From the NCBI RefSeq assembly GCF_013204845.1, contig NZ_JABMKY010000038.1, positions 1 to 64,000 of the forward strand: a DNA stretch of 64,000 bases. The letters are read 5' to 3'. Below the pieces are notes generated by a model, which saw nothing but the letters and a program-made list of their open reading frames with translations, was not told where the DNA came from and ran no database searches. Below, one piece after another: positions 54,263-62,366 of the stretch; position 1 is the first letter of the stretch, and every line of letters starts with the position of its first letter. This stretch comes from Paenibacillus qinlingensis (GTDB lineage Bacteria > Bacillota > Bacilli > Paenibacillales > NBRC-103111). The position numbers were made by a program, and so were the translations under genes.

Positions 54263-55597
54263 TCACTTTTTTTTATACAAACTCCAATCACCTAAGTCCA
54301 AGGCATTTCCTTGATCTTCTGCTAACAGCTCCCGATAATTACCAGCAGCCTTTCGAAAAGCATTGGCATAGGCTTCTATGACTTCTGGTCTGAAATGCTT
54401 AAACCATGGAATGCTGAATACTTTTTCCGCGATTCTTTCACTAACTGGCAGTAGGTTATCGAGCGGCCTAACGTCTCTAGCTGCATTTGCAATTCGAGTC
54501 GGCATGCCGTGTCCATACACGTCGGCGTCTTGTAACAAAAGATGCAGATGCAGCGGGCGGTTGCAACCGGGATTGCATTCTCCCACACCTTCCGCGCGCA
54601 CAGCTTCACAAAAACGGGAAATTGACAATCCCCCAAGCTCTTCTGCCTTATAATGACCATGTGCAGCATACCAGCCTCCCATATATATGTCAGAGCCTTT
54701 CTCTGGTCGATGCGCACGAATACCGGGAACATCCTCGAGAAGATCCCAGAAATAATTCATGGATCGGCTAATTTCGGCATGTCTTTCATCGTAATGCTTA
54801 AGCTGCACGCGCCCTACTGCTGAGCTGATCTGATGCATCCGGTACTTGTAGCCACCCATAGGAAGGCCCTTATACGGCTGTAAATCAGGACTCTCTATGT
54901 CTTTATTGAATCGCTCATAATGCCCGAGAACAAGTGCCCGTTCATAGATGGATCTATCATTCGTGACCAACATACCGCCTTCGCCAACAGCCAAAGCCTT
55001 GCCTGCCATTAGCGACATTGCCCCTACATGACCGATGGTTCCCAGCTTACGTCCTTTATATAATCCACCATGGGCATGCGAAACATCTTCAATCACCTTA
55101 AGATTATGTTTGTGAGCTATTCCCATAATGGCATCCATGTCAGCGGGATGACCGAGGTAGTGGACGACCATAATGGCTTTTGTTCGCTCGCTGATTCGGT
55201 GCTCAATATCGTTCGGATCCAGACAAAGCGTGACCGGATCGATATCAGCAAAAACAACCGTCGCACTTAATGAAAAAGCCTGTAAGGCAGATCCCCAATA
55301 TGTGATGCTCGGACCTATAATCTCATCCCCAACACCAAGTCCACAACCATACATGGCAGCCTGCAGCGAGGCAGTACCATTGTTGAACGCAAGTGCATAT
55401 GTTACATCCAGCCAATTCGTGAAATCATCTTCAAATTGTCGAGTAATCTCTGTTCCTGACATTGCACCTCTTCTTAGTACCCCAAGTGCAGCCTCTTCAT
55501 CTTCCTCTGTTATGATGGGCCATGTAAACATATTTCCCGGATTTTCAGTGACAGCTTTATTTCCTCCCAGTAGTGCAAGCTTCTCCTTGTTACTCAT
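54263..55597 (-). CDS. DegT/DnrJ/EryC1/StrS-family PLP aminotransferase
   Basis: About 444 residues. The start at 55597 (MSNKEKLALLGG) follows GGGGGAG. FNNGTASLQAAMYGCGLGVGDEI (71-93) is the PLP phosphate site, VIEDVSHAHGG (168-178) has the PLP ring Asp171, and Lys200 in MAGKALAVGEGG is the Schiff-base lysine. The branch resembles AHBA synthase and scyllo-inosose aminotransferases. It is the last gene of the six-gene operon and is followed by the sensor gene 160 bases away. Confidence 0.88.
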   Translation of the reverse strand: MSNKEKLALLGGNKAVTENPGNMFTWPIITEEDEEAALGVLRRGAMSGTEITRQFEDDFTNWLDVTYALAFNNGTASLQAAMYGCGLGVGDEIIGPSITYWGSALQAFSLSATVVFADIDPVTLCLDPNDIEHRISERTKAIMVVHYLGHPADMDAIMGIAHKHNLKVIEDVSHAHGGLYKGRKLGTIGHVGAMSLMAGKALAVGEGGMLVTNDRSIYERALVLGHYERFNKDIESPDLQPYKGLPMGGYKYRMHQISSAVGRVQLKHYDERHAEISRSMNYFWDLLEDVPGIRAHRPEKGSDIYMGGWYAAHGHYKAEELGGLSISRFCEAVRAEGVGECNPGCNRPLHLHLLLQDADVYGHGMPTRIANAARDVRPLDNLLPVSERIAEKVFSIPWFKHFRPEVIEAYANAFRKAAGNYRELLAEDQGNALDLGDWSLYKKK

Positions 55598-55670
55598 CGC
55601 ACCCGTTCTCCCCCTCTTCCATTTATAAGACACGTACAATTTGAAAAGAATGATCACTTTTCTAACATTT

Positions 55671-56045
55671 CTAAGGAAGCTTAGCAATGACATCAATCTC
55701 AACCAAAATATCGCCTAAGCCTCCGGAAAAACAAGTTCTTGCAGGATAAGGTTTGTCAAAGAAACTTTTATAAGTCGTATTAAATCGCTCGAAATCCCTC
55801 ATATCAGATAAAATAACCGTCACTTTAACTACATGATCTGTCGTGCAATGCGCAGCATGCAAAATTTGGAGTATGTTCTTCAAAGTAAAATGGGTTTGCT
55901 CTTCAATATCCGTACCTAGTATCTCCCCTGTTAGCGGATCCAAAGGACCTTGACCGGAAATAAAGAGAAAACCTCCTGATGTTACAGCCTGCGAATAAGG
56001 ACCATCACCTTTTGATGCGTTTGCAGTCTCCACAACTTTTCTCAT
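55671..56045 (-). CDS. RidA family enamine/imine deaminase (YjgF/Rid)
   Basis: About 124 residues. The start at 56045 follows GGGAGAG. GPYSQAV (around 14-20), FISGQGPLDPLTGEI and a C-terminal PARTCFSGGL with the substrate-binding Arg match active Rid proteins. It hydrolyses reactive imine or enamine intermediates from PLP enzymes, in line with its place beside DegT and the aldolase-like gene. Confidence 0.9.
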   Translation of the reverse strand: MRKVVETANASKGDGPYSQAVTSGGFLFISGQGPLDPLTGEILGTDIEEQTHFTLKNILQILHAAHCTTDHVVKVTVILSDMRDFERFNTTYKSFFDKPYPARTCFSGGLGDILVEIDVIAKLP

Positions 56046-56073
56046 TCGAACTCTCCCTTCTTCCCTCTTCAAT

Positions 56074-57099
56074 TTATGGATACAACAGGACTTTAGCCAC
56101 TTTGCCCGGGTTTCCTAATAACTTATCAAACCATTTACCGCCTTCTTCAAGCGGTGCTTCGACAATCCAATTCTCATTCAAATGAAAATACCCCGCAGCA
56201 AGCCACTTCTGAGCTGTCTGAAAATTGATAGCCGAATAGGCAAAGGATCCTACACAAGTAATTTCGCTGCGAATTAACGAATTGACCTGTAACAGCGATT
56301 CTGCTTCGTGAAGCCCGGTACATATAACCTTGCCACCAGGTGCAGTACTTTCGATGCATTGACGGCGTGTTTGAACTGATCCTACGGCGTCGATGGCCAC
56401 CTGAACACCCCATCCATTTGTAAGGGTTGGGATCTCCCTTGCAATATCAACCTCTGTTGCATGCAGTGCTGTTGCTCCTAGTGCTTCGGCCATTTGCAGC
56501 CTTTCCCGATGCAAATCAACCGCAATAATATCTTTGATACCATAAACCCGCAGTGCTTGCAGTACAAATAAACCGATTGGGCCCATCCCCACAATTAAGA
56601 CATGATCTCCTGGCTTAGCAGCTGCTAATTCTGCTACACGCACACTGCAAGCAATCGGCTCGGTCAGCGCCCCTTGCTGAAAAGTGAGATGATCCTGGAG
56701 CGGGTATACGCAAGAAGCAGGCACTTTCACATAGGTAGCATTACTTCCTGGCAGCGCTGCACTTAATAATTGGCGACTTGCACATAATTGTTGTTGACCC
56801 TTTAAGCAATACATACAGTTTCCGCAGGTTACGAGTGGATTTGCCGTTACCCGTTGTCCGGATTGTAGTGCGAATCTTTCCTTCACCCGTTCGCTTAACT
56901 GTACAATTTTGCCCGAAAATTCATGTCCGAAGATCTGCGGAGGTTTACGGAGTGCATTATGACCCAAATATCCACTAAGTTCTGAACCGCAAATGCCAGA
57001 GAATGCAACCTCAATCAATACTTCTTCATCGTTAGGTACCGGTAATTCAACTTCTCTTATTTGCATATCACGAGGACCTTCATAAACCAATGCTTTCAC
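56074..57099 (-). CDS. Zinc-dependent medium-chain dehydrogenase (sorbitol/threonine dehydrogenase type)
   Basis: A 341-residue enzyme; GTG start after AGGA. Catalytic zinc ligands are in CGICGSELSGY (Cys) and FGHEFSGK (His-Glu). The structural zinc site is CGNCMYCLKGQQQLC, and the GMGPIGLFVLQALR loop binds NAD(P). It oxidises a secondary alcohol, for example a sugar or a beta-hydroxy amino acid. It sits 28 bases upstream of the RidA gene. Confidence 0.9.
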   Translation of the reverse strand: MKALVYEGPRDMQIREVELPVPNDEEVLIEVAFSGICGSELSGYLGHNALRKPPQIFGHEFSGKIVQLSERVKERFALQSGQRVTANPLVTCGNCMYCLKGQQQLCASRQLLSAALPGSNATYVKVPASCVYPLQDHLTFQQGALTEPIACSVRVAELAAAKPGDHVLIVGMGPIGLFVLQALRVYGIKDIIAVDLHRERLQMAEALGATALHATEVDIAREIPTLTNGWGVQVAIDAVGSVQTRRQCIESTAPGGKVICTGLHEAESLLQVNSLIRSEITCVGSFAYSAINFQTAQKWLAAGYFHLNENWIVEAPLEEGGKWFDKLLGNPGKVAKVLLYP

Positions 57100-57118
57100 G
57101 GATTACCATTCCTACCTT

Positions 57119-57781
57119 CTATGAATTAGTAATGACCTCATCTAAAAATACAGCTCTACATGGTGTTCCACAAACGTCTGAAATAGGAAGCGGTAGTGCA
57201 ATCAAAGTCCCGGGTCCTTTACCAGTCTTCCTTAAACCAACTAGCGGTGCAAGCAGCAGACGATCCTTGGCAAAAAACAACCGGTTCAGTGCATTGTCAT
57301 CCATCCTTGGATCTTGCACGCTGGGTATATCCAAGCCCAGTAATCCGACATCCTTCTCGATCACCCATTCCATCACTTCCGGCAAAAAGAACGGGCATCC
57401 TCGCACAAAATCTTCGTGCCCCCATAATTGATCCCATCCTGTTGCGATCAGCAGCGCATCACCAGGTTTAAAATCAGCACTAACTGCTCGATTCAACTCA
57501 TCGGCTGTTATCTTTCCCCATTTTTCTTTCTCCGTAAGTTGAGCGACCCATGCTTTCTTAATGAAGCGGTCTACGGATACTTCAGCAATCGTTTCGCGTC
57601 CTGGAAACAAATGATCTGCCGTTTCCAGATAGGTGCCTGTAAGTGTATGCAGATGAAGAAGATGACCACTCCAACCTACCGTTTCCAGACTAGCCAACGG
57701 CTCTACACGTACGTCAGGTAATGGAGATCCATAGCTCCACATGCCATTGTAGATGGGACCGCTTAAATCAAGGACTCGCAC
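57119..57781 (-). CDS. Cyclase-family metal-dependent hydrolase (kynurenine formamidase-like)
   Basis: About 220 residues. GTG 57781 is chosen because AAAGGAGG lies 9 bases upstream. The segment HTLTGTYLETADHLFPG corresponds to HxGTHxDxPxH of the cyclase family; the central His is Tyr and the Asp is Glu, which defines a separate subfamily. GDALLIATGWDQLWG and LLGLDIPSVQDPR follow the usual order. It probably hydrolyses a lactone, cyclic imide or N-formyl group. The deviating metal site makes the reaction uncertain. Confidence 0.8.
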   Translation of the reverse strand: MRVLDLSGPIYNGMWSYGSPLPDVRVEPLASLETVGWSGHLLHLHTLTGTYLETADHLFPGRETIAEVSVDRFIKKAWVAQLTEKEKWGKITADELNRAVSADFKPGDALLIATGWDQLWGHEDFVRGCPFFLPEVMEWVIEKDVGLLGLDIPSVQDPRMDDNALNRLFFAKDRLLLAPLVGLRKTGKGPGTLIALPLPISDVCGTPCRAVFLDEVITNS

Positions 57782-57851
57782 GAGACATTTCCTCCTTTGC
57801 CCAGTAAAGATCATCATGAAATGGCGAATTCAGCAACTCCATTTATGAATA

Positions 57852-58955
57852 TCACCTTACTTTTCCCCTACCCTGAATGTTCCAAATGGCTTCCACTTCT
57901 TCGTGACGTATTGCTGCTGCTTCATCAAACATATTAATAACACCGCAGCAATGTACGGGAATGATCTCCAGGGTTTGCCCCACTGCAAGATCCCTTGCTT
58001 CTTCTGGCAGGTACAATATCCCGTGCTCCTCCGTAAACCAGGAAACGATAATGCCCGGATGTCCCACTACGTATCCTCTGCCCGTCCCTATTGGCGAATC
58101 TTCACCATCCATTGTGAATACCTTCGTACCTGCATCAATAACCGCCCGATCTGCTGCGGGTCTGGAGACGATTGTAGTTTTCACGGTCAATGCGCAATCT
58201 GCCAGACGATGTGACCCCAAGCTCACTTGCATTAAATCACCAAATAGATACGTACCTGGACGAATTTCTGTGATTCCATTCATATGATTGGCGAAGCGCG
58301 CGGTAGGTGTAGATCCGCCGCTTACCACATCTGCTCGTAAGCCGTTGTTGATGAGCAATTTCGCGGTTCTACGCGCTGCATTTCCTTCGGAAATCGCAAT
58401 CTGCTCTATTTCAAATACATCCTTGGCATCGTAGGAGTGCCCTGCAAAGGTGATTATGCCACGAAAGACAAGACCAGGGAGTGCGGCAATCTGTTTCGCC
58501 AGATCCAAGACGGGCTGACCTTCCGGAACGCCAACACGTCCAAAGCCGCAATCCATTTCCACAAGTACATCCACAGAAATACCTGGTTCTTGCAGGAAAG
58601 CGAGCGAAACTTCGCGTGCTACAACCAGACTATCGACCGCAATCGTTAGATCAACTGTTTGGGCTAAGCAACGCAATCGGTTCAGCTTTTGTTCCCCTAC
58701 GATGGGATAAGCTATAAAAATATTTTGTATCCCAGCTGCAGCCATAACCTCCGCTTCTCCAATTTTAGCCACGGTTATGCCAATAGCTCCTGCTGCGATC
58801 TGTTTAATCGCCAGTTCAGGAATTTTATGAGTCTTAGCATGAGGCCGCAATACAATTCCGGCACGATTAGCAATTTGCTGCATATCCGCTATATTTTTTT
58901 CAACCTTTTCCAAATCGATCAGAATATAGGGTGTATCCAGATCCTGTTTATTCAT
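57852..58955 (-). CDS. D-threonine aldolase/D-serine dehydratase-like PLP enzyme (DSD1 family)
   Basis: About 367 residues. The start at 58955 follows GAGGGGGG and overlaps the previous stop by 8 bases. The alanine racemase-type barrel carries Lys41 in RPHAKTHK, the PLP lysine. The C-terminal IPVHCCGVINMF gives the metal-binding His and Cys. These enzymes act on D-beta-hydroxy amino acids, either cleaving them to glycine and an aldehyde or dehydrating them. Confidence 0.88.
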   Translation of the reverse strand: MNKQDLDTPYILIDLEKVEKNIADMQQIANRAGIVLRPHAKTHKIPELAIKQIAAGAIGITVAKIGEAEVMAAAGIQNIFIAYPIVGEQKLNRLRCLAQTVDLTIAVDSLVVAREVSLAFLQEPGISVDVLVEMDCGFGRVGVPEGQPVLDLAKQIAALPGLVFRGIITFAGHSYDAKDVFEIEQIAISEGNAARRTAKLLINNGLRADVVSGGSTPTARFANHMNGITEIRPGTYLFGDLMQVSLGSHRLADCALTVKTTIVSRPAADRAVIDAGTKVFTMDGEDSPIGTGRGYVVGHPGIIVSWFTEEHGILYLPEEARDLAVGQTLEIIPVHCCGVINMFDEAAAIRHEEVEAIWNIQGRGKVR

Positions 58956-60252
58956 CTTGTCCCCCCTCTTCTGCAATTCCGCACCAATTCAGAATTGTAA
59001 GCACGTAGATTTCAATCAATTGAAAGAATTGTGGAATGTCGATATACTCATCGGGTGCATGCGCGTTCCCCCCGGATGGTCCCATTACGATAGCGGGAGT
59101 TGTACTATGCAGATTGAACATAAACGCATCGCAGGCAAAAGGTGCTCCTGCCTTAATCGCTGCCGTCCCTGTTACTTCTTCCATGTGATATGCCAACATA
59201 TCGATGAGGGGAAAACCAGCGTCTACCTCACATCCCGGCAGGAATCGTATCATTTTGGTAAATTCCGGCTCTTGCCATTCGCTATATGAATTAGCGTACA
59301 TCTGACTGAAACCCGTCAACAGATCTTGTTGCAACTGCTTCTCCGTCATGTGCGGATGACACTCTACCCATATATCAACATGACAAGTTGTCGGACCACT
59401 GTCACATAACGGTGCAGATAGATCACCTGCCTCAAGTCGAGTAACGATCACGCTAAGAGAGCGATCCTCTTCGAACCAAGGCTGCGGACCTGCTTTGTCT
59501 CTGGCTGCGATTTCATAGGCTTCAAGAAAGACAATGAACTTAGCTGCCATCAATGCAGGATTCATGATTTTCTCTCCACTAAAGGACATGCCTGTGTTTC
59601 CTTTAAATGTAACTCGCCACAAGGCTCCGCCTCTTGTACCTGGGCATACGGCCATATTGGTCGGTTCAGGTATGATCGCCGCGTCCGGATTATAACCCTT
59701 GAGCCGGCTGGCCAACGTTCCGTTCGCGCCGCCAAATTCTTCATCCACAACAGATTCCACCCATAAATCACCTTGTAGTTGAATCCCAAGTTCACGAATA
59801 CAACGAACTGCCATGACAGATGCAGATAGACCACCCTTCATATCAAAGGTGCCCAGTCCATATAGCTTCCCCTCGCTTACCTCTGGCGTCCAGGGGTCAC
59901 GATTCCAACCAGGAGCAGCTACGGTTGTATCGATGTGACTTGAAAATAGAAGCGATTTCCCTTCGCCCTTTCCATTCATTACCGCTACAACATTCGGTCT
60001 GTCCGTGTAGTCTTTCCCAGGGAAAAAGGCTTCATGTTCGCGAAACCGTGGTACATCTTCTGGAGAAAATACATCGACATTCATTTCCATATCGCGTAAA
60101 TACTGAGCAAGAAATAGTTGGCACTCTTTTTCCGAACCGTGTGTTACTTCATTAACTGTGTTAAATCTCACTAAATCTTGTACAAAATCAAGTATAATTC
60201 CCTTGTTTTTATCCAACCAAATTCGGATGCTTTCACTCCATGTATGCCTCAT
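58948..60252 (-). CDS. M20-family amidohydrolase (ArgE/DapE-like deacylase)
   Basis: About 434 residues. The start at 60252 is favoured because the longer frame (ATG 60360) lies within the conserved promoter element; GGGGGA precedes it. SSHIDTTVAAPG gives the first metal His-Asp, GTFDMKGG the bridging Asp, DEEFGGANG the catalytic Glu pair and EPTNMAVCPG the next ligand region. It removes an N-acyl group from an amino acid or peptide. First gene of a six-gene operon. Confidence 0.9.
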   Translation of the reverse strand: MRHTWSESIRIWLDKNKGIILDFVQDLVRFNTVNEVTHGSEKECQLFLAQYLRDMEMNVDVFSPEDVPRFREHEAFFPGKDYTDRPNVVAVMNGKGEGKSLLFSSHIDTTVAAPGWNRDPWTPEVSEGKLYGLGTFDMKGGLSASVMAVRCIRELGIQLQGDLWVESVVDEEFGGANGTLASRLKGYNPDAAIIPEPTNMAVCPGTRGGALWRVTFKGNTGMSFSGEKIMNPALMAAKFIVFLEAYEIAARDKAGPQPWFEEDRSLSVIVTRLEAGDLSAPLCDSGPTTCHVDIWVECHPHMTEKQLQQDLLTGFSQMYANSYSEWQEPEFTKMIRFLPGCEVDAGFPLIDMLAYHMEEVTGTAAIKAGAPFACDAFMFNLHSTTPAIVMGPSGGNAHAPDEYIDIPQFFQLIEIYVLTILNWCGIAEEGGQDE

Positions 60253-60323
60253 TTTCATGTCCCCCGACAATATTCTTTTCATCTTAAACCGTAATGAATC
60301 TTGGAAGAATTTACTTAGGCTTA

Positions 60324-60387
60324 ATATATAAGAGCGTTCATCAAACCGTACATAGTCCATTTTATAGATGGATCAACCTATTTACTT
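60324..60387 (-). promoter_or_regulatory. Conserved regulon promoter element, copy 3
   Basis: On the minus strand: AAGTAAATAGGTT, 14 bases, ATGGACTATGT, CG, and TTATATA with the same spacing as copy 1 over 64 bases. The match to copies 1 and 2 is weaker in the CAGAT half but keeps ATGGA, TAT, CG and TTATATA in register. It lies 71 bases before the M20 start. Confidence 0.6.
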
Positions 60388-60407
60388 ATTGTTACAGAAA
60401 AACAATA

Positions 60408-60461
60408 AAAAAAAGCTAATTGGCATATTAATCGCGATTAATATGCCAATTAGCTTTTTTT
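60408..60461. terminator. 54-bp perfect palindrome, bidirectional terminator
   Basis: Arms of 27 bases with no mismatch (core GCTAATTGGCATATTAAT then CGCG), flanked by A and T runs. It separates the VOC gene at 60628 from the six-gene operon. The length and perfect symmetry are unusual for a simple terminator. Confidence 0.8.
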
Positions 60462-60627
60462 ATTCATATTCTATGTTAAATACTATTTCTCGATTGCTAC
60501 CTGAACTAGATAACAATTAGTAATAAACGTACTTTGATTCTATAATCCAATAAACTACAGGAGCCGAAAAAAACACTAACTTGTTCTAGTTGTGTCCCGG
60601 CAATTACTTCTTTGTTCCTTAAGTCAC

Positions 60628-61080
60628 TTATTTTTTACCGAGCTGTTCTGCCAAACCGATTAGAAGTCCTTCATTTCCGCGAATGTAGCAAAGCCGATAC
60701 GAGTCCCCGTACTGGACCACTTCGCCAACGAGCTGAGCACCACGCTTAGTGAGTCTGGATACCATTTCGTCAATGTTTTCAACGGTGAACATGACGCGTA
60801 GATAACCGAGAGCATTTACAGGAGCAGTTCGGTGATCTGATACAGTAGGTGGGGTGAGAAATCGCGAAAGTTCAATACGGCTGTGGCCATCTGGGGTAAC
60901 CATCATAGCAATCTCTACACACTGTGAACCCAGCCCGGTTACGCGACCAGCCCATTTTCCTTCGACAGTAGCTCGCCCTTCGAGCTTCAAGCCAATCTCC
61001 TCGAAGAAAGAGATTGCGTCTTCAAGAGATTCTACAACGATACCGACATTATCCATTCTTAGTAATTTATTGTTTTCCAT
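60628..61080 (-). CDS. VOC-family protein (glyoxalase/bleomycin resistance-like)
   Basis: A 150-residue protein with two beta-alpha-beta-beta-beta units: NVGIVVESLEDAISFFEEIGLKLEG (10-34) and VMFTVENIDEMVSRLTKRGAQLVG (95-118). AAGGAG precedes the ATG. Metal ligands typical of glyoxalase I are not obvious; it may bind or modify a toxic compound. A 20-bp palindrome 105 bases upstream suggests its own regulator. Confidence 0.85.
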   Translation of the reverse strand: MENNKLLRMDNVGIVVESLEDAISFFEEIGLKLEGRATVEGKWAGRVTGLGSQCVEIAMMVTPDGHSRIELSRFLTPPTVSDHRTAPVNALGYLRVMFTVENIDEMVSRLTKRGAQLVGEVVQYGDSYRLCYIRGNEGLLIGLAEQLGKK

Positions 61081-61184
61081 AGTTTTCTCCTTATGTGTAC
61101 AAATAGACTATCTGATCATCTTCATATGTATTCTATAAAAAATGACTACTTCCTTCCAAACGATTAACTGGATATATATTAGTT

Positions 61185-61204
61185 TACATAACTTAAGTTA
61201 TGTA
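61185..61204. promoter_or_regulatory. 20-bp perfect palindrome, operator candidate for the VOC gene
   Basis: TACATAACTTAAGTTATGTA. The symmetric TAACTTAAGTTA core is of the kind bound by MarR or HxlR dimers. It lies in the promoter region of the VOC gene; no such regulator gene is in the window. Confidence 0.55.
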
Positions 61205-61293
61205 GCTTCTCTTCTCTGAAATTGGAAAAAGCAAAATCAAATTTACCAAATTGTGCTCGCATATCACCTTGGTACTTGCTCGTATTTTCATAA

Positions 61294-62244
61294 TTATTCA
61301 AATTTGAAACTTCTTCTAATCGTACTAATTTGATTCGTCATTAAACGAAATTCGGCAGTAAGTTTCTCGTCATGGGGATTATACTCTACATCTCCTGGGG
61401 GGAATAAGAGGTATACATGGTCCGCGTCTTCTCCTAATTTGTATATTTGAACAATTCCCTTCGTGGTAGCACCATTTGCAAGCCAATCCTCCTTAGTCCA
61501 TACAGAAATGCTGTACAGGACACCACCGAACGCTTTATTTGCCTTATTGATAAAAAGGTAGTTCACTCGCTCAGATGCTTCATCACTCCGCTCTTCCACC
61601 TCATATTTCCCTTCCCAGCTAGACGGGAGATCAAGTGTGAAACGATATTGTGAATTATGATAAAGCATAGGAGGAACCTCACGAATAATCCGATGATTAA
61701 CGGCACCAATATGAAGATACACCGCATCGTAATTCTTGAAATCTCCCTCTCCCTCGGTTACAAACGTTTGGGGTTCTACGCCGAAATTAGTTCCCGAAAT
61801 GACGGCTGCACCTATTTCCTGATTATCCTCATTGTAAAAAGACAATCCCGCTCCGACCATGTTAAGACTGTTTCCTACGCCTTCAAATTTCAATTGGCCA
61901 GTCACTTTGGTTTTATTCCCTGCTTTCGTAACAATTAAATTTCCTACCGCGATACTCTCATAATCAGGATCTTTGATGTCTAAAGGTTTATTTTTAACAA
62001 CAATTTTTTGAGCTTCTGAATCATAATCAATCGTTGCTCCCAAATTTTCAGCTACAAAACGAACGGGTACATAAGCATGTCCATCCACATTCAGAATCTG
62101 ATAGTCAGTGTTCATCTTAATTTGATTGCCATTGATCTCAAAACTTGCTGGGAATAATAACGCTTGAATCGTATTAGAAGCGATAGCTACAGATGACCCT
62201 GCAAGCAGCAGGCCACAACTCAGACCAAACATAAATTTCTTCAT
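61294..62244 (-). CDS. Secreted copper-amine-oxidase-N (stalk) domain protein
   Basis: A 316-residue protein with signal peptide MKKFMFGLSCGLLLAGSSVAIA (cleavage near 22). The stalk domain (30-90) includes YVPVRFVAENLGATIDYDSEAQKIVV, the Cu_amine_oxidN1 repeat, here not attached to an oxidase. A beta-rich domain of unknown function follows (95-316). GGGGAGGAG precedes the ATG. Likely a cell-envelope protein, common in Paenibacillus. Confidence 0.85.
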   Translation of the reverse strand: MKKFMFGLSCGLLLAGSSVAIASNTIQALLFPASFEINGNQIKMNTDYQILNVDGHAYVPVRFVAENLGATIDYDSEAQKIVVKNKPLDIKDPDYESIAVGNLIVTKAGNKTKVTGQLKFEGVGNSLNMVGAGLSFYNEDNQEIGAAVISGTNFGVEPQTFVTEGEGDFKNYDAVYLHIGAVNHRIIREVPPMLYHNSQYRFTLDLPSSWEGKYEVEERSDEASERVNYLFINKANKAFGGVLYSISVWTKEDWLANGATTKGIVQIYKLGEDADHVYLLFPPGDVEYNPHDEKLTAEFRLMTNQISTIRRSFKFE

Positions 62245-62329
62245 GGTTGACTCCTCCCCATCATATCCATCCCATATTTTAACAATTCTATTGGTTTAGA
62301 CGCATCTTCTTCGAAATTGTTTCACAATA

Positions 62330-62359
62330 AAAAAAGCCGAGCAACTTGCGCTCGACTTC
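62330..62359 (-). terminator. Intrinsic terminator of the CAP-domain gene
   Basis: On the minus strand AAGTCGAGC, seven bases, GCTCGGCTT, then seven T residues, just after the stop codon. Confidence 0.85.
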
Positions 62360-62366
62360 ATATCGC

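Noticed and set aside
60253-60360. N-terminal extension of the M20 deacylase
   Set aside because: It overlaps the conserved promoter element and lacks a ribosome binding site; GGGGGA before 60252 fits better.
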